DNA from: Nanosynbacter sp.
GTDB taxonomy: Bacteria > Patescibacteriota > Saccharimonadia > Saccharimonadales > Saccharimonadaceae
Length of the DNA stretch: 23,733 bases
Direction: 5' to 3'
NCBI GenBank assembly: GCA_015257605.1
Contig: JABZJV010000006.1
Coordinates: 1 to 23,733, forward strand
Each line of letters starts with the position of its first letter. Positions within the stretch are counted from its first letter, which is position 1. The notes beneath the pieces were generated by a model, which saw nothing but the letters and a program-made list of their open reading frames with translations, ran no database searches and was not told the origin of the DNA. Position numbers and translations under genes: made by a program. Shown here piece after piece: positions 14,785 through 21,695 of the stretch.

Positions 14785-16455
14785 ATGGTGAAGCGAGCGA
14801 TAGACGGTTTTGTACCGCGAAATACTCCTGCGCGCAGAGCGCCTGTTGATAGCCAGAAAAAACCAGCGGTTAATTTCGGCGATATGGGGCATACTGTGTC
14901 TGTACGGCGCCAGCAGCAATTGCCGCCGCAGCCGATTACTTCGGCGCCAAATAGAGGTGTTCGCAGCGATATCGACGAGTCTTTGCGCGAGATTAGTAAT
15001 AATCTTGATTTATCTCCATCCAAACATTCTGGCAAAGGCGCGCCAAAAAATGGCCAAAAAAAGCGCGATTGGAAAAAAATCGCCAAGCGTACAGCGATCG
15101 CAGTAACCGTTGTTGTGCTTGGTATTGGTATTTTCCTGGGGGTACGGGCTTTGATGGCAGGCAATGCTGTTTTTAAGGGTGATATATTCGGTTTCGTACA
15201 GAAGAAACCGCTCAAGCAAGACGCTCATGGTCGCAGCAATATTCTAATACTTGGCACTTCAGAAGACGACGCTGGTCACGAAGCGGGATATCTAACCGAC
15301 TCGATGATGATCCTTAGCGTTGACCAGAACAAAAAGAATGCTTATATGATTAGCGTGCCTCGAGACTTATACGTCAAATATGGTAAGAGCTGCCAAGCGG
15401 GTTATTCCGGCAAGATTAACGCTTATTTTAACTGCGTCAACGATAATTGGTCGAGCGACAGCGCCGAGGAGGAACGCCAGACGGCGACTAGAGCTTTTGT
15501 TGGTAATATATTTGGTATTGATGTGCAATATTCGGTTCATTTGAATTATAGCGTTATGCGTGATTTGGTGGGGGCGCTTGGCGGTATCAAGATTACCATC
15601 GACAGCCGCAATCCGAATGGTGTGATGGATAGTAATTTTGATTGGAAGTGTGGTACGACGTCTGCCGAGAAGTCTCAGCGTTGTCCGCGCGGCCACTATA
15701 TTAGCTATCCAAACGGTGAAGTAGAATTAGATGCCGAGCACGCGCTGTATTTGGCGATGGCGCGCGGCGACCGAGCGCCAACGTACGGTTTCGAACAGTC
15801 TAATTTCGACCGCGAAAAAAACCAGCAAAAGATTATGGTTGCTATTCGCGACAAGGCCTTGAGTGCCGGCACGCTGGCAGATTTTACTAAAATTTCTGGT
15901 ATTATCGACGCGATTGGCAAGAATCTACGAACTAATTTCGAAAAGAGCGAAGTACGTACGCTGGTCGAGCTAGTACACGACATCAAAAGCGATAATATCA
16001 AAAGCGTCAGCTTAATTGATGCCGAGCCGGCTATCTTGACAACCGGCACGTACGGCGGCGCTAGTTCGGTGGTACCGACGGCCGGAACGTATGACTACAG
16101 CCAGCTGCGGGCTTTCGTCAAGAAAAACCTCTATGCGACAGATATCACTAAAGAAAATGCTAACGTCGTTGTACTTAATGCTACTGGCGTATCAGGCGTG
16201 GCGCAAAAACAAGCCGATAAATTAACTGAGCTTGGTATGACGGTTAGTACTGTCGGTAATGCGCCGCAAAACGGCTCATATTCTAGCAACAAGATATATA
16301 AAGTCTCAACGCGCGCCAAGACAGCTACGTCTGTAAAACTGCAGTCGCTTTACGGCGCTGCCCCAGAAGCGGTACAGAGCGTGCCAGGCGTCAAATATAA
16401 TGCAGAGGTAGACTACGTTATTATCATAGCAGTCAAGCCGAATGCCGGCGAGTAG
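14785..16455 (+). CDS. LytR-CpsA-Psr (LCP) family cell-envelope glycopolymer transferase
   Basis: 556 residues. A long, Pro/Gln/Arg-rich cytosolic N terminus (about 1-105) precedes one membrane helix (about 107-128). The LCP domain (about 150-365) has ILILGTSED, GYLTDSMMILSVD with the conserved Asp, MISVPRDLYV with the conserved Arg, SVHLNYSVMRDLVGALGGI, and a late DREKNQQKIMVAI. A pair or more of cysteines (SCQAGYSGKINAYFNC, WKCGTTSAEKSQRC) suggests disulfides outside the cell. The C-terminal LytR_C domain (about 452-550) begins NANVVVLNATGVSGVAQKQA. LCP enzymes attach teichoic-acid-like or other polymers to peptidoglycan. The 105-residue cytosolic tail is longer than usual. Confidence 0.92.
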   Translation: MVKRAIDGFVPRNTPARRAPVDSQKKPAVNFGDMGHTVSVRRQQQLPPQPITSAPNRGVRSDIDESLREISNNLDLSPSKHSGKGAPKNGQKKRDWKKIAKRTAIAVTVVVLGIGIFLGVRALMAGNAVFKGDIFGFVQKKPLKQDAHGRSNILILGTSEDDAGHEAGYLTDSMMILSVDQNKKNAYMISVPRDLYVKYGKSCQAGYSGKINAYFNCVNDNWSSDSAEEERQTATRAFVGNIFGIDVQYSVHLNYSVMRDLVGALGGIKITIDSRNPNGVMDSNFDWKCGTTSAEKSQRCPRGHYISYPNGEVELDAEHALYLAMARGDRAPTYGFEQSNFDREKNQQKIMVAIRDKALSAGTLADFTKISGIIDAIGKNLRTNFEKSEVRTLVELVHDIKSDNIKSVSLIDAEPAILTTGTYGGASSVVPTAGTYDYSQLRAFVKKNLYATDITKENANVVVLNATGVSGVAQKQADKLTELGMTVSTVGNAPQNGSYSSNKIYKVSTRAKTATSVKLQSLYGAAPEAVQSVPGVKYNAEVDYVIIIAVKPNAGE

Positions 16456-16480
16456 GCGGGTTATAGAAACAATACTAAGG

Positions 16481-16489
16481 TGGTATAAT
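16481..16489 (+). promoter_or_regulatory. Extended -10 promoter, leaderless start for the membrane protein gene
   Basis: TGG-TATAAT ends eight bases before the ATG at 16498. The -35 position holds only a weak TTATAG. Confidence 0.6.
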
Positions 16490-16497
16490 TAAGCGGT

Positions 16498-17277
16498 ATG
16501 AGTTCAACAAAAAAGCATAAGTATAGCTCTAAGGCAAGCTCGCTGGCTTATGCATCGCTTAATATTTTGCTGGCGCTGGCGGTGTTTGGAACTATTTATG
16601 TAACTAATTCGCCAATTTTTGCTTTGCTGCTGGTGGCGCTTGGCAAATGGCGGATTTTGTCGGTAAGGCCGCGTTTTTGGGCGGCTAATGTTTTGTCTAA
16701 TTTGGTGGATATTATAGTTGGCGTTAGTTTTGCGCTGTTAATTTGGCTGTCGGGCGGGTACATGATACTTCAGCTGGGGCTAACAGCGTTGCATATTGTC
16801 TGGCTGCTATTTATCAAGCAGCGCTCAAAATACACGTACGCGGTTATTCAGGCTGGTATTGCGCTGTTCTTGGGGCTAGTGACACTGTCGTTGACAGCTT
16901 ATTCATGGGATTCGTTTTATTTCGTAGCAGTTGTTTGGGTGATTGCTTATGCGTCAGCGCGGCATGTAGCTAGCCGCTACGAGGGAATCAGCACTAATCT
17001 TTACGCGATAGCAGCAGCAACAGTGTGCGCTGAACTCGGCTGGATCTCGTATTATTGGATGATTGCTTATACTATTCCGGGTTTGGCTGCTATCAAGGTA
17101 TCGCAGTTCGCTATATTTGCAGTATTGATGGGTTTCGTGGCTGAGCGGACAGCGCGCAGCTATCATAAACACGGCGAAGTTCGCTTCGCTGATATTGCAA
17201 TGCCGATATTATTAACGGCAATGACGATGGTTGTGGCGTATATCTTTGCGGTTTTGAGCGGCAGCGATGCTTTGTAG
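16498..17277 (+). CDS. Polytopic membrane protein of unknown function
   Basis: 259 residues. A short basic N terminus (STKKHKYSSK) is followed by about seven to eight hydrophobic segments spread over the whole length, with loops such as GKWRILSVRPRFWAAN and KQRSKYTYA, and a polar stretch near 215-230 (ERTARSYHKHGEVRFAD). No catalytic or transport motif is recognised. It has its own leaderless-type promoter 42 bases after the LCP gene and lies 93 bases before htrA. Position in an envelope block and the positive-inside pattern suggest an envelope role, but that is only context. Confidence 0.8.
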   Translation: MSSTKKHKYSSKASSLAYASLNILLALAVFGTIYVTNSPIFALLLVALGKWRILSVRPRFWAANVLSNLVDIIVGVSFALLIWLSGGYMILQLGLTALHIVWLLFIKQRSKYTYAVIQAGIALFLGLVTLSLTAYSWDSFYFVAVVWVIAYASARHVASRYEGISTNLYAIAAATVCAELGWISYYWMIAYTIPGLAAIKVSQFAIFAVLMGFVAERTARSYHKHGEVRFADIAMPILLTAMTMVVAYIFAVLSGSDAL

Positions 17278-17292
17278 GGCGTTAAGCAGATT

Positions 17293-17334
17293 TTTAAGGA
17301 TTCTTTAAGACTATATGCGCATAGTAAGTATAAT
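17293..17334 (+). promoter_or_regulatory. htrA promoter with 11-base direct repeat
   Basis: TTTAAG occurs at 17293-17298 and 17304-17309 (TTTAAG-N5-TTTAAG), an 11-base tandem spacing typical of OmpR/PhoB-family activators. The second copy lies where the -35 would be for TATAAT at 17329-17334. The leader is about 30 bases and has AGAGGAGG (17357-17364) before the ATG at 17371. Confidence 0.5.
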
Positions 17335-17370
17335 GGATATGATCAAATTATCGAATAGAGGAGGTTTCTG

Positions 17371-18570
17371 ATGAATAATAAGCAGGAAAATGCTACACCG
17401 CGATCGTCAGACTCACAGCCGCTACCGCCTCAGGTTGTTGCGGTTACTAAACCTTGCCAGAAGAAGACGGTTTGGCTAGCGATCTCTATCGTGATTGCGG
17501 CGATTATTTTGGCGGCTGGCGGCATAACTTGTACGCTGCTAATGCGAGGAGGCCGCAATTCTCTGAATACTTTTGTTGACGGTAATCTGGCGGCTGATAG
17601 TAAGGAGGCTTCTGTTTCTGATATTATTGATAAAGTTTCACCAAGCGTGGTGTCGATAGTCACTAATACTAGGTCACAATCGCTATTTGGCGGTTCCCGC
17701 CAGGTGCAGGCGGCTGGTACGGGTATTATTATCAGTAAAGACGGCTTCGTTCTTACTAATAAGCATGTTGTAGAAGGTGCGCAGTCGGTTACGATTGTGG
17801 CCTCGGACGGGTCGACTTACGACGCGGTATCGCTAGTTGGCACCGATCCGTTGAATGATTTGGCTTACTTAAAGATCAAAGACGTTAATAATTTAACACC
17901 AGCAGCTCTAGGCGACTCGTCGACGGCCCGAGTCGGGCAGAACGTTATTGCTATCGGTAATGCGCTAGGACAGTACCAAAACACCGTCTCTAAAGGTATT
18001 ATTTCTGGTAAGGGCCGGGTGGTCTCGGCGAGCGATAGTAGCGGTAACTCGCGGGAATCTCTGACTGATATGCTGCAAACCGATACGGCTATTAATTCTG
18101 GCAATTCTGGCGGGCCGTTAATTAACTACAGCGGGCAGGTTATCGGTATTAATACAGCGATAGCTTCGAATTCTGAAGGAATTGGCTTTTCGATTCCGAT
18201 TAACGCAGCAAAAGGTACAATCCAGCAGGTTTTGGCTGGCAAAGGCGTGCAGCGAGCGTATCTGGGCGTCAATTACACGGATATCACGCCGGAAATAGCC
18301 AAGCATTATAGTTTGCCATCAAAATATGGCGCGTACGTGACTGGCGGCCGCAGCGAAGACGTTGGTGTTACCGCTAACAGCCCGGCCGCTAAAGCCGGTA
18401 TTCAAGACAAAGATATCATTACCAAGGTTAATGGTACTGAATTGGGCGCTCGAGGTAATTTATCGAGTGTTCTCGGGCAGTATCAGCCGGGCGATACTAT
18501 TGATTTGACGGTGATGCGCAGCGGTAAAACGATGAATATCAAAGCGGCGCTAGCGGCCTATCAAGAATAG
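17371..18570 (+). CDS. HtrA/DegP-family membrane-anchored serine protease
   Basis: 399 residues. A Pro/Gln-rich cytosolic N terminus and one membrane helix (about 33-58) are followed by a trypsin-like domain with His132 (LTNKHVVEG), Asp163 (DPLNDLAYLKI) and Ser246 (INSGNSGGPL), so the triad is complete. One PDZ domain follows (about 290-395: YLGVNYTDI, SPAAKAGIQDKDIITKVNG). It degrades or refolds damaged exported proteins. The promoter carries a direct repeat suggesting two-component control, as for htrA genes in Bacillus (CssRS), though no regulator is seen here. It meets prmC tail-to-tail with a four-base gap and no terminator, so the transcripts may overlap. Confidence 0.95.
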   Translation: MNNKQENATPRSSDSQPLPPQVVAVTKPCQKKTVWLAISIVIAAIILAAGGITCTLLMRGGRNSLNTFVDGNLAADSKEASVSDIIDKVSPSVVSIVTNTRSQSLFGGSRQVQAAGTGIIISKDGFVLTNKHVVEGAQSVTIVASDGSTYDAVSLVGTDPLNDLAYLKIKDVNNLTPAALGDSSTARVGQNVIAIGNALGQYQNTVSKGIISGKGRVVSASDSSGNSRESLTDMLQTDTAINSGNSGGPLINYSGQVIGINTAIASNSEGIGFSIPINAAKGTIQQVLAGKGVQRAYLGVNYTDITPEIAKHYSLPSKYGAYVTGGRSEDVGVTANSPAAKAGIQDKDIITKVNGTELGARGNLSSVLGQYQPGDTIDLTVMRSGKTMNIKAALAAYQE

Positions 18571-18574
18571 TAAA

Positions 18575-19372
18575 TTATGCTTGCAGTACGACGATAAAGC
18601 TGCGTGTTAGTTTATGCCGCAGCTGGCGCGAACCAGCGTAGGCTATTATTGCGCCGTGCTGCCGCGGGTCGGCTTCTAAAAAAATTAGTGCGCCAGGATT
18701 TAAGTGTGCTGGTAGTTGGTCTATCAGCTGGTAGATTAGCGCCAAGCCCTCGTCTTTGGCGAAGAGCGCTAATGTTGGCTCATGATTAGTCTCGGGCGAG
18801 CGCTGCCACGAACGGTCGATATATGGCAAATTAGCGATAATTATATCGAATTTGCCGGGTATGGTGCGCAACAAATTACTTTTTATCAGAGCGACGTCGG
18901 CTTGAAATTTTTCAGCATTTTGACGGGCAACGCGTAAAGCTGGTTGGCTAATATCGGATAAAATTACGTTAAGTTTCGGGATCTCTAATTTTGCGGTGAT
19001 GCCTAAACAGCCGCTGCCAGTGCCAATATCTAGCAGCTTGCCAGAAACACCAAGTTCTTTTAGCAGTTCTATGATGGCTTCTGATTCTGGACGAGGTACT
19101 AAAACTTGCGGCGACACTGTAAATCTTCGGCCGTAAAAATCGCGGTAGCCTAAAATATAAGCAAGCGGTACGCGTTCTAATCGCAGACGCAGTCGAGCAT
19201 TAGCAATATCAATACGCCGCGGGTCGATGTCATCTTCGGGGTGAGCGTGCAGGTAGGTGCGATTTTTCCGCAGCGTATTAGCCAAGATAAGTTCTGCATC
19301 CAACCTGGCAGAATCGACGCCAATTTCTCGTAATTGTTTGATTGCGTGATCGAGCCATGCCGATATATTCAT
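18575..19372 (-). CDS. prmC: Release factor glutamine methyltransferase
   Basis: 265 residues. The N-terminal helical domain (1-75) recognises release factor. The SAM-binding domain starts near 85 with VLVPRPESE and GKLLDIGTGSGCLG (112-125). The substrate-glutamine motif, normally NPPY, reads NLPY (181-184 in IIIANLPYID), a substitution noted as odd. It methylates the Gln of the GGQ motif in release factors. Its natural target prfA lies 73 bases upstream on the same strand. It also has its own promoter, so it can be transcribed apart from prfA. Confidence 0.92.
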   Translation of the reverse strand: MNISAWLDHAIKQLREIGVDSARLDAELILANTLRKNRTYLHAHPEDDIDPRRIDIANARLRLRLERVPLAYILGYRDFYGRRFTVSPQVLVPRPESEAIIELLKELGVSGKLLDIGTGSGCLGITAKLEIPKLNVILSDISQPALRVARQNAEKFQADVALIKSNLLRTIPGKFDIIIANLPYIDRSWQRSPETNHEPTLALFAKDEGLALIYQLIDQLPAHLNPGALIFLEADPRQHGAIIAYAGSRQLRHKLTRSFIVVLQA

Positions 19373-19378
19373 ACGAAT

Positions 19379-19407
19379 AGTATAAAATGCAAGTTTGTAG
19401 CGGTCAA
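19379..19407 (-). promoter_or_regulatory. Promoter of prmC, leaderless
   Basis: Minus strand: TTGACC (19407-19402), 17-base spacer, TATACT (19384-19379), then six bases to the ATG at 19372. No ribosome binding site is present. Confidence 0.75.
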
Positions 19408-19445
19408 ACTAAATTAATATGATCAGGGGCGAGGCGGGCGATAGA

Positions 19446-20519
19446 TTATTGCTGGTCGGCGTTTTGCGCTTTTAACTCTCGTTCGTAAGCTTGCAGCTGT
19501 TCAATTAAATCGTTGATGTCTCCGTTCATGGCGGCGGGGATGTTGCTGCGGCTATAATGAATGCGGTGGTCGGTGATACGGTCCTGCGGGAAGTTATAGG
19601 TGCGGATTTTTTCAGAGCGGTCGCCAGTGCCGACTAGCGAACGCCGTTCAGCGCTTAATTTGGCGTTTTCTTCATCGATTTTCATCTGCAGCAGCCGCGA
19701 ACGCAGCACGCTCATGGCTTTTTCGCGGTTCTTGATTTGCGACTTCTCGTCTTGGTTGGTAACCATTATGCCAGTTGGCAGGTGAGTGATCCGTACTGCC
19801 GAGTCGGTGGTGTTGACGCTCTGGCCACCGTGGCCGCTGGAGCGGTAAATATCGACGCGCAGGTCATTCGGGTTGATTTCAATATCAGTTTCTTCGGCTT
19901 CGGGTAGGACGGCGACAGTGGCAGTGCTGGTGTGAATACGGCCTTGGCTTTCGGTGACTGGGACGCGTTGGACGCGGTGGACGCCGCCTTCAAATTTTAA
20001 TTTGGCGTATGGTGCGTCGCCCTTGACCATGAAAATAACTTCTTTGTAACCGCCAGAATCGTTGGCAGATTCGCTGATCAGCTCGGTTTTATAGCCGTTG
20101 GCTTCGCACCAGCGCAAGTACATGCGGTATAATTCCGCTGCGAATAATGAGGCTTCGTCACCGCCAGCACCAGCGCGGATCTCTATGATGATGTTTTTCT
20201 CGTCGTTCGGGTCTTTGGGTGTTAGTAATATGAATAACTTATCGTCGAGTTCGGTGATTTTAGCTTCGTCCTCGGGAATCTCTGCTTTGGCTAGTTCGGC
20301 TAATTCATCGTTGCCCTGGGCTAGATTTTTTGCCTCCGCTAGCTGTTTTTCTACAGTGTCGCGTTCGCTAGCGGTAGTAATAATGGTTTCTAGCTCGGCG
20401 AAACGTTTGTTGTTGGCAGTAAAATCCGGTGAATTGTAGGCATCAGGCTGCGCCAAAAAATCGCCGAGGCGAGCGCGTTCGGCTTTCAAGGCGTCTAAAT
20501 CGAGAGAAATCTTTGCCAT
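19446..20519 (-). CDS. prfA: Peptide chain release factor 1
   Basis: 357 residues, the usual RF1 length. The tripeptide codon-reading motif is PVT (187-189 in RVPVTESQGRIH), which marks RF1 (UAA/UAG) and not RF2 (SPF). The catalytic GGQ is at 231-233 in YRSSGHGGQSVNTTDSAVRI. N-terminal coiled-coil domain and AGAGGDEASLFA are present. Translation termination at UGA will need RF2, not in this window; since TGA stops are used here, prfB should exist elsewhere. Confidence 0.97.
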   Translation of the reverse strand: MAKISLDLDALKAERARLGDFLAQPDAYNSPDFTANNKRFAELETIITTASERDTVEKQLAEAKNLAQGNDELAELAKAEIPEDEAKITELDDKLFILLTPKDPNDEKNIIIEIRAGAGGDEASLFAAELYRMYLRWCEANGYKTELISESANDSGGYKEVIFMVKGDAPYAKLKFEGGVHRVQRVPVTESQGRIHTSTATVAVLPEAEETDIEINPNDLRVDIYRSSGHGGQSVNTTDSAVRITHLPTGIMVTNQDEKSQIKNREKAMSVLRSRLLQMKIDEENAKLSAERRSLVGTGDRSEKIRTYNFPQDRITDHRIHYSRSNIPAAMNGDINDLIEQLQAYERELKAQNADQQ

Positions 20520-20529
20520 AACTTATAAA

Positions 20530-20535
20530 ATTATA
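20530..20535 (-). promoter_or_regulatory. -10 box of prfA
   Basis: TATAAT on the minus strand (20535-20530) ends ten bases before the ATG at 20519, so the leader is a few bases at most. No good -35 is seen at 17-18 bases. Confidence 0.5.
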
Positions 20536-20542
20536 GCATATA

Positions 20543-20571
20543 TTGGCGGAATAAGAGTTTTAAGGTATAAT
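20543..20571 (+). promoter_or_regulatory. Plus-strand promoter in the prfA-rpmE gap
   Basis: TTGGCG (20543-20548), 17-base spacer, TATAAT (20566-20571), pointing right into a gap that holds no recognised gene. A terminator hairpin follows at 20680-20717. Confidence 0.55.
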
Positions 20572-20577
20572 ACCGCC

Positions 20578-20720
20578 GCTAGATTCGTGGCAAGTTTTAG
20601 ATGTTGGTGGGGTACATATTAGGGTTAAGGGTGGCAGATAGGTCAGATGTAAAGGTGTTTTTGTGGATCAGGCAAGAAAAATAAAACATCGCTGACAGAT
20701 AGCAGCGATGTTTTATTATG
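20578..20720 (+). ncRNA. Possible small RNA or 27-codon ORF transcript
   Basis: A transcript from the promoter at 20543-20571 to the hairpin at 20680-20717 would be about 140 bases. It does not show the landmarks of SRP RNA, tmRNA or RNase P RNA. Near its 5' end GCCGC/GTGGC can pair around TAGATTC. It contains a small open frame, ATG 20601 to TAA 20684 (MLVGYILGLRVADRSDVKVF then seven more residues), ending exactly where the terminator stem starts, but without a clear ribosome binding site. Either a non-coding RNA or a small protein gene; both are unproven. Confidence 0.35.
20680..20717. terminator. Bidirectional terminator between rpmE and prfA
   Basis: Perfect 15-base inverted repeat AATAAAACATCGCTG (20680-20694) and CAGCGATGTTTTATT (20703-20717) with an eight-base loop. 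A/T runs on both arms allow termination of rpmE on the minus strand and of any plus-strand transcript. Confidence 0.88.
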
Positions 20721-20733
20721 CGATTGATGGCGT

Positions 20734-21138
20734 CTAGTTTTTCTTGTTGACCTGTTTCTTAGCTTTTTTGGAGGTTTTGGCTGGTTTGACTTTGTTGTCG
20801 CTGGTTTTGTCATCAGCAGCTTGCTGAGCCTTGGCGGCAGCAGCGGCGTTAGCCTTTTTTGCTTTGTTGACGAGAGCTTCGCGGCGGGCTTTCGCGGCGG
20901 CTTGGCGGGCCTTGAAGCGATCAACGCGGCCTTCGGTGTCGATAATCTTTTCTTCGCCAGTGAAGAATGGATGCGATTTACTTGAAATGTGGACTTTGAC
21001 CAACGGGTAAGTCTGGCCGTCTTTCCACTTGATTGTTTCGGTAGATTGCGCTGTTGAGCGAGTCAAGAACGCGAAGCCTGCTTGTTCGTCGCTAAATACG
21101 ACCAGGCGATAGTCCTGTGGGTGAATACTGCTTTTCAT
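20734..21138 (-). CDS. rpmE: 50S ribosomal protein L31 (type B-like) with basic tail
   Basis: 134 residues. The first ~80 match bL31: MKSSIHPQDYRLVVFSDEQA, KVHISSKSHPFFTGEEKIID, EGRVDRFKAR. No CxxC zinc pairs are present, as in the zinc-free form. The remaining ~50 residues are an Ala/Lys-rich extension (KARREALVNKAKKANAAAAAKA and TSKKAKKQVNKKN) not found in standard L31; it is low-complexity and probably disordered or helical on rRNA. It has a near-consensus promoter 9 bases from its ATG and its own terminator. Confidence 0.9.
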   Translation of the reverse strand: MKSSIHPQDYRLVVFSDEQAGFAFLTRSTAQSTETIKWKDGQTYPLVKVHISSKSHPFFTGEEKIIDTEGRVDRFKARQAAAKARREALVNKAKKANAAAAAKAQQAADDKTSDNKVKPAKTSKKAKKQVNKKN

Positions 21139-21147
21139 AACTGTAGT

Positions 21148-21176
21148 ATTCTAGCAAAAAACTGTATAGTTGTCAA
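21148..21176 (-). promoter_or_regulatory. Near-consensus promoter of rpmE
   Basis: Minus strand: TTGACA (21176-21171), 17-base spacer, TAGAAT (21153-21148), nine bases to the ATG at 21138. The -35 contains the TGA stop codon of the upstream iron-permease-like gene. Confidence 0.85.
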
Positions 21177-21619
21177 AGATGCAGTTTACGATGTCTCTCG
21201 TTGCTACGACGTTCCTTTTCGCTGCTGATTTTGTCGTGAAGTTTACGTAGCGCGCGCTGCGAAGCTGGCAGCTGGGTAATAGCGCGAATTTCTTCCTCGA
21301 TGTCCGCTAAATCTTCGTCGCTGAAGTCTTCTAATCCAACATAGCGCATGCGGGCGCCCTTGGTGGAGCGGATTAGTTCATCAAGCTTAAGCTGAATAGC
21401 ACGACTATCGCGGTTTTGGGTATTTTGGATCAAGAATACCATCAAAAAAGTGACAATCGTCGTACCAGTGTTGATAACCAACTGCCAGGTGTCAGAGAAG
21501 TTGAAAATCGGCCCGGTGATAAACCAAACAGCTATTGAAGCAGCTGCTAGAATAAACACGCCAGCCGACCCAGCTAGCGTTGAGGCGCGCGACGAAATCT
21601 TGCGAAAGCGTTCTTTCAT
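21173..21619 (-). CDS. Low-affinity iron permease-like membrane protein
   Basis: 148 residues. Two membrane segments (about 14-36 and 45-63) are joined by ITGPIFNFSDTWQLVINTGT and followed by FLIQNTQNRDSRAIQLKLDELIR, a pattern typical of the small bacterial low-affinity iron permease (Fet4-related) family. The C-terminal ~75 residues are charged and helical (SDEDLADIEEEIRAI, LRKLHDKISSEKERR), usual for this family. Transport of iron is assigned only by family name and is not well shown for the bacterial members. It has a leaderless-type promoter and runs head-to-head with the caspase-like gene. Confidence 0.8.
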   Translation of the reverse strand: MKERFRKISSRASTLAGSAGVFILAAASIAVWFITGPIFNFSDTWQLVINTGTTIVTFLMVFLIQNTQNRDSRAIQLKLDELIRSTKGARMRYVGLEDFSDEDLADIEEEIRAITQLPASQRALRKLHDKISSEKERRSNERHRKLHL

Positions 21620-21625
21620 GATGTA

Positions 21626-21654
21626 AGCATAACAAAAAAGGTGAATATTAGCAA
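21626..21654 (-). promoter_or_regulatory. Promoter of the iron-permease-like gene, leaderless
   Basis: Minus strand: TTGCTA (21654-21649), 17-base spacer, TATGCT (21631-21626), six bases to the ATG at 21619. Confidence 0.65.
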
Positions 21655-21662
21655 AAATAGTG

Positions 21663-21668
21663 TATAAT
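21663..21668 (+). promoter_or_regulatory. -10 box of the caspase-like operon
   Basis: TATAAT, with transcription expected near 21675 and a leader of about 20 bases before ATG 21696. No clear -35 or ribosome binding site is seen. It is nine bases from the divergent promoter at 21626-21654. Confidence 0.5.
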
Positions 21669-21695
21669 TACGATGGATACGTAACAGAAACAAAA

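Noticed and set aside
21673..21684. Three-codon ORF ATG GAT ACG TAA just after the TATAAT box at 21663
   Set aside because: It could be a tiny leader ORF, but it is too short to assess and may be chance.
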